Shown: piece after piece, positions 56,985-64,000 of the stretch
How the letters are laid out: each line of letters begins with the position of its first letter
Numbering within the stretch: the first letter of the stretch is position 1
Assembly: GCF_947855115.1 (NCBI RefSeq)
Contig: NZ_CANTZW010000003.1
Span: 1-64,000, forward strand
Reading direction: 5' to 3'
Source: an uncultured Parabacteroides sp.
GTDB taxonomy: Bacteria; Bacteroidota; Bacteroidia; Bacteroidales; Tannerellaceae
Length of the DNA stretch: 64,000 nucleotides
Notes under the pieces: model-generated
What the model was told of the DNA's origin: nothing
The model's database searches: none
Seen by the model: the letters and a program-made list of their open reading frames with translations, nothing else
Position numbers and translations under genes: made by a program

Positions 56985-58955
56985 TTATCTTGGAAAAATA
57001 ACGCTAAAGGTAGAGCCGACACCTTGCTTGGAGGTCACTTCTATACGACCGCCAAGCTTTGTAACCAAAGCCTTGGAGATAGCCAATCCTAACCCGACTC
57101 CATTGGTCCATTCCGTCAACTTGACAAAACGATCAAAAACTCGTTCTAACTGGTCCTCCGGAATTCCCTCGCCTGTATCCGTTACATAAAAACGGATTTC
57201 CTGCTCCATCACGTCATATCCGAAGCAAATATAACCTTTTTTCGTATGTTTGATAGCATTCGTCAACAAATTAGTGAGAACTTGTGTTAACCGACTGGGA
57301 TCCGTATAAAGCTTAAATGGCTGGCAATCATCTAATATCAACTCCACTCCATTCGGCATACGTAACTGAATTATGTCATAGATCCTTTTCATCAGAGATT
57401 CTAAATCTTGATCAGACAAGATTAAAGTCAATGTATTCGACTCAATTTTTGAGATGTCTAACACATCCTCAATTAAACGTTGCAACAGTTCATTGTTACT
57501 CTGTATGATATTGGAAAGTTCATGGCGAGTATCCGCATCTTCCTCATCAGCGATTACTTGCGAGAATCCTACGATAGCATTCAGCGGAGTCCTAATCTCA
57601 TGGTTCATATTCGCCAAAAACATTGATTTTAAACGATCGGCCTCTTCTGCTTTTTCTTTCGCCGCCCTTAACCGTATCCCCGCACGATGGCGACTATAGG
57701 CCACTATACCCAAAGCACCGCAAAGTAACAACACCAAGACAAATCCTCCTCCAAGCATTAAGACACGGATATGTGACTTTTCTGCCTCCAACTCTAGTTT
57801 CTTACTTTGCACTTCTAGTTCCTCTATCTCTCGTCGAGTTCTCAGCTTTGCCAAATCCTCGTAATATTTCACCCGCATAATCGAGTCATGTACCACCTTA
57901 GAATCTCTGTAAGCCCTAGCCGCTTCCATCCCTCTCCCGAGTTTATAATAGATACCAGCCTTAAAATCCTCCACAGAACTCCAGTCACGAAGGCGTTTCT
58001 TATCCAAAAGCATCTGTTCCAGCTTATCCGCTAAATCAAGGGCCTTTTCATATTTTCCCGCTAAAGCATAATAATTCATCCAAAGGAATTGAGGTAGGAT
58101 TTGCTCGGCATTCATACCATGTTTTTTTTCGATATCCTCCATCATCCTTAAATGCTGATAAGCCAAAGACAGCTCTTTTTCCGCTATATAATATTGAGCA
58201 GAGTAATAATGATAACGTTCTTTTAAAAAAGCGACAGTATGTTCCGCATCTAATTGCGTGATCCCTTCACGCTCACACTCTTGTATACAAGAATCTAGCT
58301 TATTCAAATATTCCAATCGTAAATCCTTCGCAAGCAGTAACCGTAATACGTAAAACCAACGTATCCGAGAAGCACCGCGTTTCTCCATACCAGACAAGAT
58401 CTCCCGGCTAAGCCGAACACCTTCTTCATCCAAACCTATATTGAAATAAAAATTAGCTAACGCCAGATTTGCCATATCCACCCCATCCGGATAATCAAAA
58501 CGAGTTGCCAAACTCTTCAGGCTGTCCACTTCCCGGATTACCAAACCTTGCATTCCCTCATTCGCTAAAGAATAGATGTTCCATCCTTTCGCCCGGCATA
58601 ATTCCTCAATCCGATTTGTCGCAATAAAAAGAGGTTCTGCTATTTTCAAATACATACGTAAGCTATCCGGATCTTGCATATAATAATAACGCATCAAGAA
58701 TAACAATGCATTTCCTTTGTAATAATCACTATGTTGCCTCTGGGCCTCTTCCAGCAACAGATCCGCATATACCTTATATACTTTGTTGTGTGTATTGGCA
58801 TATAGTAACTCATTCAATCGTTTCAGCTTGCTAGTATCCGGCAAGAACTTGATTTCTTTTCGTAAGCTATCAACGAGCGTGTTACCTCTCACCTCATCCG
58901 AGACGAACAAAGAGAGAATCATCCACCAACAACATATAAAAAGTAATTTCCTCAT
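56985..58955 (-). CDS. Membrane TPR sensor histidine kinase
   Basis: 656 residues from ATG 58955 (MRKLLFICC), which gives a proper signal peptide; an in-frame ATG 28 codons upstream gives a basic leader instead. A periplasmic helical TPR-like sensor (about 25-370) is followed by one membrane helix (about 395-415), a short coiled coil, HisKA with NMNHEIRTPLNAI (phospho-accepting His) and HATPase with NLLTNAIKHT, VTDTGEGI and GVGLGLAIS. No receiver or DNA-binding domain is present, so an unlinked response regulator is expected. It precedes the sugar isomerase gene by 20 nt. Confidence 0.92.
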   Translation of the reverse strand: MRKLLFICCWWMILSLFVSDEVRGNTLVDSLRKEIKFLPDTSKLKRLNELLYANTHNKVYKVYADLLLEEAQRQHSDYYKGNALLFLMRYYYMQDPDSLRMYLKIAEPLFIATNRIEELCRAKGWNIYSLANEGMQGLVIREVDSLKSLATRFDYPDGVDMANLALANFYFNIGLDEEGVRLSREILSGMEKRGASRIRWFYVLRLLLAKDLRLEYLNKLDSCIQECEREGITQLDAEHTVAFLKERYHYYSAQYYIAEKELSLAYQHLRMMEDIEKKHGMNAEQILPQFLWMNYYALAGKYEKALDLADKLEQMLLDKKRLRDWSSVEDFKAGIYYKLGRGMEAARAYRDSKVVHDSIMRVKYYEDLAKLRTRREIEELEVQSKKLELEAEKSHIRVLMLGGGFVLVLLLCGALGIVAYSRHRAGIRLRAAKEKAEEADRLKSMFLANMNHEIRTPLNAIVGFSQVIADEEDADTRHELSNIIQSNNELLQRLIEDVLDISKIESNTLTLILSDQDLESLMKRIYDIIQLRMPNGVELILDDCQPFKLYTDPSRLTQVLTNLLTNAIKHTKKGYICFGYDVMEQEIRFYVTDTGEGIPEDQLERVFDRFVKLTEWTNGVGLGLAISKALVTKLGGRIEVTSKQGVGSTFSVIFPR

Positions 58956-59153
58956 ATACCTCTCTATATTTATAAGGCGACTCCATATTTTTAATGTACC
59001 AAACCGATAATAGAGTAAACGTATAACGGTATATTCCACATTTAAAGTTCCCTGAAAATCGTATCTATACAGTTTACGTGTGGCAAGTTAATAAAAATTT
59101 AAACGCTTAGATATTAATACAAGTCACATTTTCCAACTCTTTCAACAAAAAAA

Positions 59154-59186
59154 GCCTGTATCAATCAAAAGGAAATTGATACAGGC
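59154..59186 (-). terminator. Terminator of valS
   Basis: GCCTGTATCAAT (59154-59165) pairs perfectly with ATTGATACAGGC (59175-59186). Seven T follow on the reverse strand. It stands 29 nt past the valS stop. Confidence 0.92.
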
Positions 59187-59214
59187 ACTTATTTTATAGA
59201 TACGATCGTTTTCT

Positions 59215-61836
59215 TTATTTTGCCAAGGCAGAGATACTTTCCTCAATAGACTTAATCTTCAACTCTGCATCGGCTTGTTTCTTCTTCTCCATCTCAATTA
59301 CTTTTGCCGGAGCTTTGCTTACGAAATTTTCATTGCCCAGCTTCTTCATGACGGAGGCCAAGAATCCTTTTTGGTATTTTAATTCTTCTTGAAGTTTAGC
59401 CAACTCCTCTTCTACATTGATCATGTTACCAAGAGGTACCGCAAATTCAGTTGTACGCACCAAGAAAGATACAGCGCCGGCGGCTTTCTCAGCTACCTTG
59501 GAAACGGAGGACAAATTACACATTTTAGCGATTACGGCATTGAACGTCTCGTCATGATCACCTACTACCTGTAGTTCCAGCGCATCCCTATTCGGGATAA
59601 TCTTTTGCAGACGGATCGTACGAACACCACCAACAATTTCTTTCACAATCTCGAAAGCATCCAGATAAGTATTGTCTACAACCGCTACTTCCGGCATCCG
59701 GGCAACCATCAGGCTCTCACCTTCTTTTCGAGGCTCCAAGGCTTGCCATAATTCCTCAGTAATAAATGGCATGAACGGATGGAGCAAACGAAGCAAGGAA
59801 TCGAAGAAACCAAGTGTGGCCTCATAAGTAACCTTGTCGATTGGTTGCTGATATCCCGGCTTTACCATCTCCAGATACCAAGAGGAAAACTCATCCCAGA
59901 ATAACTTATACACAGCCATCATAGCCTCACTCAGACGATATTTGCTAAAAGAATCATCTACTTCGGCGATCGTCTTATCCAACCGCATCTTGAACCATTT
60001 CATCGCGATAGCAGAAGCCTCCGGACAAGCGATTGCCTCATCTACCGTCCACCCTTTCACCAAGCGGAAAGCGTTCCAGATCTTATTATTGAAATTACGT
60101 CCTTGCTCGCACAAAGCCTCATCAAAAGGAATATCATTCCCTGCGGGAGCCGCAAGCATCAAGCCCATGCGTACACCGTCAGCCCCGTATTGCTCGATCA
60201 ATCGCAACGGGTCGGGAGAATTTCCTAAAGATTTAGACATCTTACGTCCCAGCTTATCGCGTACGATACCTGTAAAGTAAACGTTCTTAAACGGCATTTT
60301 TCCTTTATACTCATAACCAGCCATAATCATACGGGCTACCCAGAAGAAAATGATATCCGGACCGGTAACCAAGTCGCTAGTCGGATAATAATAACTGATC
60401 TCCTCGTTATCCGGGTCATTAATACCATCAAACAAAGAAATCGGCCACAACCAAGAAGAAAACCAAGTATCCAATACATCTTCGTCTTGGCGTAAATCCG
60501 CTTTTGTCAAACTCAGATTACCAGATTTCTCTCTCGCCAACTCCAATGCTTTCTCTTCCGTCTCGGCTACCACGTAACCACCTTCCGGCAAGAAGTAAGC
60601 CGGGATACGATGTCCCCACCAAAGCTGGCGGCTGATACACCAATCCTTGATATTCTCCATCCAATGGCGATAAGTGTTCTTGAATTTCGGCGGATAGAAC
60701 TTAATATCATCCTTCATTACTGGCTCCAAGGCGATCCGGGCAAGATGCTCCATTTTCAAGAACCATTGCATAGATAATTTAGGCTCGATAGGTACATTCG
60801 TACGCTCGGAATAACCCACTTTATTCTCGTAAGCCTCGACTTTTTCTAGAAGACCTGCGTTACGCAAATCTTCCTCAATCTGCTTGCGGACATCGAAGCG
60901 GTCCATACCCACATACAGGCCAGCAGCTTCGCTAAGCGTACCGTTGTCATTGAAAATATCAATGGAAGGCAGGTTATATTTCTCGCCTAACATATAGTCG
61001 TTCACATCATGTGCCGGAGTTACTTTCAAGCAACCCGTACCAAACTCTATATCTACATAATCATCCTCGATCACCGGGATCTCACGGCCGACCAACGGGA
61101 CGATCACTTTCTTCCCTTTCAGATGCTGATTCTTCGGGTCATTCGGATTGATACACATCGCCGTATCTCCCATAATCGTCTCCGGGCGAGTAGTGGCAAC
61201 AATGGCATATCCCTCCTCGCCTACGATCTTATAGCGAAGATAATACAACTTGCTATGTTCTTCCTTGTAGATAACTTCCTCATCAGACAGGGCCGTCAAT
61301 GCCTTCGGGTCCCAGTTTACCATACGGACACCTCGGTAAATCAAGCCTTTCTTATATAAATCAACGAAGACTTTGATAACACTCTCCGAACGTTTCTCAT
61401 CCATCGTGAACGCCGTACGATCCCAATCGCAAGAAGCGCCCAATTTACGTAGCTGCTTCAAGATAATACCGCCATGCTCCTCTTTCCATTCCCAAGCATG
61501 CCGCAGGAACTCGTCGCGAGTCAAATCGGTTTTCTTAATCCCTTGCTCGGATAAACGATTCACCACTTTAGCTTCCGTAGCGATCGATGCATGGTCTGTA
61601 CCCGGTACCCAACAAGCGTTCTTTCCCATCATGCGGGCACGGCGAACCAAGATATCTTGGATCGTATTGTTAAGCATATGTCCCATGTGCAACACGCCGG
61701 TGACATTAGGGGGAGGGATTACGATCGTATACGGCTCACGACCGTCTGGCTTTGACTTAAAGAAGCCGTTATCCAACCAATACTGATACCACTTCCCCTC
61801 TACTTCCGCAGGATTGTACTTACTAGCGATTTCCAT
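59215..61836 (-). CDS. valS: Valyl-tRNA synthetase
   Basis: 873 residues, normal length. HIGH-class motif [14 protein letters not shown] near residue 42; editing domain CP1 with [22 protein letters not shown] near residue 535; C-terminal coiled coil ([16 protein letters not shown]) typical of ValRS. It charges tRNA-Val and edits Thr-tRNA-Val. The gene stands alone between two terminator or gap regions. Confidence 0.98.
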   Translation of the reverse strand: MEIASKYNPAEVEGKWYQYWLDNGFFKSKPDGREPYTIVIPPPNVTGVLHMGHMLNNTIQDILVRRARMMGKNACWVPGTDHASIATEAKVVNRLSEQGIKKTDLTRDEFLRHAWEWKEEHGGIILKQLRKLGASCDWDRTAFTMDEKRSESVIKVFVDLYKKGLIYRGVRMVNWDPKALTALSDEEVIYKEEHSKLYYLRYKIVGEEGYAIVATTRPETIMGDTAMCINPNDPKNQHLKGKKVIVPLVGREIPVIEDDYVDIEFGTGCLKVTPAHDVNDYMLGEKYNLPSIDIFNDNGTLSEAAGLYVGMDRFDVRKQIEEDLRNAGLLEKVEAYENKVGYSERTNVPIEPKLSMQWFLKMEHLARIALEPVMKDDIKFYPPKFKNTYRHWMENIKDWCISRQLWWGHRIPAYFLPEGGYVVAETEEKALELAREKSGNLSLTKADLRQDEDVLDTWFSSWLWPISLFDGINDPDNEEISYYYPTSDLVTGPDIIFFWVARMIMAGYEYKGKMPFKNVYFTGIVRDKLGRKMSKSLGNSPDPLRLIEQYGADGVRMGLMLAAPAGNDIPFDEALCEQGRNFNNKIWNAFRLVKGWTVDEAIACPEASAIAMKWFKMRLDKTIAEVDDSFSKYRLSEAMMAVYKLFWDEFSSWYLEMVKPGYQQPIDKVTYEATLGFFDSLLRLLHPFMPFITEELWQALEPRKEGESLMVARMPEVAVVDNTYLDAFEIVKEIVGGVRTIRLQKIIPNRDALELQVVGDHDETFNAVIAKMCNLSSVSKVAEKAAGAVSFLVRTTEFAVPLGNMINVEEELAKLQEELKYQKGFLASVMKKLGNENFVSKAPAKVIEMEKKKQADAELKIKSIEESISALAK

Positions 61837-62131
61837 ATTTTTCTAACTAATTAGTCTTTACATATTTCTCAATCCGCGAAAGTACAAAAAATATAGACAA
61901 AAAAACGTAGGGTATCAGGAAATATAGTCGCCTGTGACAACAGCTCCCCCTGATACCGCCTCTTCATAATCCATATCCCGCTTTTTATAAAACATGACAC
62001 TGATCCAAGAATGTATCCGGAGATTAGAGGTATATTCTTATAACAATCAAACTATTGTAGAGGTTTTTCTATTCCGTACTATTGCAGCTTTGCGTAAATG
62101 CCTGTATCTTCGCGTACTATAAGAATTAGAT
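61837..62131. other. Divergent intergenic region, valS / pseudouridine synthase
   Basis: No gene is visible. On the reverse strand TACTTTCG (61876-61883) is one mismatch from a -7 box for valS; TATCTTCG near 62104-62111 would do the same for the forward gene. Confidence 0.4.
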
Positions 62132-63046
62132 ATGAGAAAGCGATCTGAGTATAAAAGAGGGGATAATCAATGTAAACCCTCCAAAGAACGACGGGTAACG
62201 GTGGCAGAAAGTAACACTTTGCTACCTTTCTTGTTCGAGTTATTAAAAGAACAAAGCCGTTCCTCAGTGAAGGGATTACTGAACAGGGGGCAAATCTCGG
62301 TAAACGGGAAAGTCACCCGGCAGTTCGATACCCCACTGGCCCCTAACGACACAGTCGGGGTTAACTATGGAAAAGGGAAGGTGGAATTCAACAATCCGCT
62401 ATTAAGGATTGTTTGGGAAGATGATGATCTCATCGTAATCAATAAGAGGGAAGGTTTGCTATCGGTATCTACCGATCGTGTCAAAGAACGTACGGCCTAT
62501 CGCCTATTAAGCGATTACGTGAAACAATCCGATCCGCATAACAAGATATTCATCTTGCACCGCTTGGATCGGGATACATCCGGTATCATGATGTTCGCCA
62601 AGAATCAGAGGGTGAAAGAGCAACTTCAATCCAACTGGAGTGAAATGATCACCCGACGTACCTATGTCGCTGTAGTAGAAGGGCGACCGGAAAAAGATAC
62701 CGATTTAATCGTCTCCAATCTTGTAGAGAACAAGAACATGCAAGTATTCGTAACTTTGGAAGGAGACGGGAAAGAGGCAATCACTCGCTATCACTTGTTG
62801 CAAACGAATAATCGCTATTCGCTCCTAGAGTTGGAACTGGAGACGGGACGTAAAAACCAAATCCGTGCCCAGATGCAATTCATCGGTCACCCGGTAGTCG
62901 GTGATACGAAATATGGGGCAGAGACAAATCCCGCAAGACGGTTAATGCTTCATGCCCGTAAACTCTGTTTCATCCACCCGGTGACGGGAGAGGAAATGTG
63001 TTTTGAGACCCGGATTCCGGATATCTTTTCATCAACATCAAAGTAA
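62132..63046 (+). CDS. RluA-family pseudouridine synthase
   Basis: 304 residues. A short S4 RNA-binding domain (about 30-75, SVKGLLNRGQISVNGK) is followed by the RluA catalytic core, with HRLDRDTSGIMMFAK near residue 145 holding the catalytic Asp, and the GRKNQIRAQMQ and HPVVGDTKYG motifs. Target uridines lie in rRNA or tRNA; a single substrate cannot be named from sequence. Start ATG 62132 gives a basic leader with likely rRNA contact. Confidence 0.92.
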   Translation: MRKRSEYKRGDNQCKPSKERRVTVAESNTLLPFLFELLKEQSRSSVKGLLNRGQISVNGKVTRQFDTPLAPNDTVGVNYGKGKVEFNNPLLRIVWEDDDLIVINKREGLLSVSTDRVKERTAYRLLSDYVKQSDPHNKIFILHRLDRDTSGIMMFAKNQRVKEQLQSNWSEMITRRTYVAVVEGRPEKDTDLIVSNLVENKNMQVFVTLEGDGKEAITRYHLLQTNNRYSLLELELETGRKNQIRAQMQFIGHPVVGDTKYGAETNPARRLMLHARKLCFIHPVTGEEMCFETRIPDIFSSTSK

Positions 63047-63064
63047 CTTTAGCAATAAATTAAA

Positions 63065-64000
63065 ATGAAGAAGCTCATCAGTTCAATCACGCTGGCGCTC
63101 ATTGCGTTAATAGCGCAGGCACAAATACTTACCCCTGTCAAGTGGAAAATTAAATTAGACGACAAGGACGGTATGCCTGAGAAAGAGATAGTCTTTACCG
63201 CCACGGCAGACAAAGGTTGGCACCTGTATGACATGAACCTACCGGAAGGAGGACCAGTATCCACGTCTTTCATATTCGAGACACTGAATGGGGCAGAACT
63301 GATAGGCCAGCCAATTCCTTCCGTAAAACCGACTACGGTCTACGACGAGCAATTTGCCATGAACTTGCGTTGGTATCCGGGTACGGTATCGTTTATCCAA
63401 AAATTGAAAGTCACCGATCCCACAAAATTCAAGGTAGAGGGTGAGGTGGAATTTATGGCTTGTAATGATGAGACTTGCCTTCCCCCGGATCAAATACCTT
63501 TCTCCTTTGATAAGAAAAGCATCCATGTAGATACGGCAATGGCTGCTAATAGCCCGGATACAGAGGCAAACAAAACCAACACAACGGTCGCTCAACCGGA
63601 TACTCAGGTCGTAGCGGAAGATCCCAATGAGCCGAAAGCATCGGACTCCGTCGTTAAAGAGACGACTTCCACTACAATGTCTCCTAAATTGTCCGGTAAC
63701 CTAACTGACAATCCGGCCCTTTGGTCTCCAGTGATCGATCAATTGAAATCATTTGGCGACTCTACCGTGTCGGCTGCAGATACATCTTGGTTATTTATTT
63801 TCTTCGCGGGTTTTCTGGGTGGATTGATCGCTTTACTGACCCCTTGTGTATGGCCGATGATTCCAATGACGGTAAGTTTCTTCTTAAAACGTACGAAAGA
63901 TCGCAAAAAGGCGATTCGCGATGCCATCACCTATGGATTATCTATTATTATAATCTATTTGGTTATGGGATTGTTGATCACTGGTATTTTCGGGGCTAGC
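63065..64000 (+). CDS. dsbD: DsbD-like protein-disulfide reductase (5' part)
   Basis: The open frame starts at ATG 63065 and has no stop before the window ends (312 codons seen). A signal peptide (about 1-20, ending AQA) is followed by the N-terminal DsbD-like domain with FMACNDETCLPP (reactive Cys pair), a Ser/Thr-rich linker (about 165-220) and the start of the membrane domain, with FFAGFLGGLIALLTPCVWP holding its intramembrane Cys. The protein would carry reducing power from cytoplasmic thioredoxin to periplasmic proteins; a thioredoxin domain is expected beyond the edge. It begins 18 nt after the pseudouridine synthase. Confidence 0.93.
   Translation, partial: MKKLISSITLALIALIAQAQILTPVKWKIKLDDKDGMPEKEIVFTATADKGWHLYDMNLPEGGPVSTSFIFETLNGAELIGQPIPSVKPTTVYDEQFAMNLRWYPGTVSFIQKLKVTDPTKFKVEGEVEFMACNDETCLPPDQIPFSFDKKSIHVDTAMAANSPDTEANKTNTTVAQPDTQVVAEDPNEPKASDSVVKETTSTTMSPKLSGNLTDNPALWSPVIDQLKSFGDSTVSAADTSWLFIFFAGFLGGLIALLTPCVWPMIPMTVSFFLKRTKDRKKAIRDAITYGLSIIIIYLVMGLLITGIFGAS

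Noticed and set aside
58956..59039. 28-codon N-terminal extension of the histidine kinase
   Set aside because: The extension is basic and destroys the signal peptide that begins at the later ATG.

Overview
The window reads as a gut-type Bacteroidales chromosome, most likely Parabacteroides. The signs are repeated -7 boxes of the form TAnnTTTG, a UpxY/UpxZ-headed capsule operon, an orphan Bacteroidetes ECF sigma factor, twin-arginine Gfo/Idh/MocA and TIM-barrel sugar enzymes, a NapC-type cytochrome fused to an FGE domain, and RuvC, ValS, LpxK and glutamate dehydrogenases of Bacteroidales character. The species is inferred; no rRNA is present. I see no CRISPR array and no intact insertion sequence.

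Layout. 1-929: mostly non-coding, with three 22-bp-spaced repeats. 930-7309: a forward run with a two-module glycosyltransferase, a DUF4922/HIT-like protein, sppA, lpxK and thiL. 7469-8317: an orphan ECF sigma factor and tRNA-Trp. 8520-16182: a tetraheme cytochrome-FGE fusion, two exported sugar-redox enzymes, a hemerythrin-like protein with a LuxR-type regulator, and a TonB-dependent receptor.

16275-34278 (reverse strand) is one capsule/exopolysaccharide locus. In transcription order it holds upxY, upxZ, a membrane CapD-like dehydratase, an inserted AAA-ATPase/PD-(D/E)XK gene, ugd, wzx, wzy, a GT4, an acyltransferase, a WbsX-like enzyme, LicD, a cytidylyltransferase, an epimerase, a DegT aminotransferase and the initiating sugar transferase. 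Its AT-rich middle (about 18.1-26 kb) and two coding remnants suggest cassette exchange. Ahead of upxY lies a probable invertible promoter: a 19-bp inverted repeat (34447-34465 / 34786-34804) encloses a good Bacteroides promoter that points away from the capsule, next to a tyrosine recombinase gene. As assembled, the capsule looks switched OFF.

35833-46848 is housekeeping: two paralogous glutamate dehydrogenases flank a cell-wall sugar salvage pair (an AmgK-like kinase fused to a RapZ C-terminal domain, and a MurU-like nucleotidyltransferase), an endonuclease/exonuclease/phosphatase-family lipoprotein and a large receiver plus PEP/pyruvate-binding protein; ruvC follows.

46934-54471 is a decayed mobile island between tRNA-Ala and tRNA-Thr. 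It carries a PolyVal-type kinase, a divergent SF2 helicase, a ParB-like protein, an unknown protein and an integrase broken by at least three lesions. Two 51-nt hairpins of identical architecture flank the helicase gene. 54511-64000 returns to core genes: a DUF6340 lipoprotein, an exported sugar isomerase, a TPR histidine kinase, valS, an RluA-type pseudouridine synthase and the 5' part of a DsbD-like gene that runs off the window.
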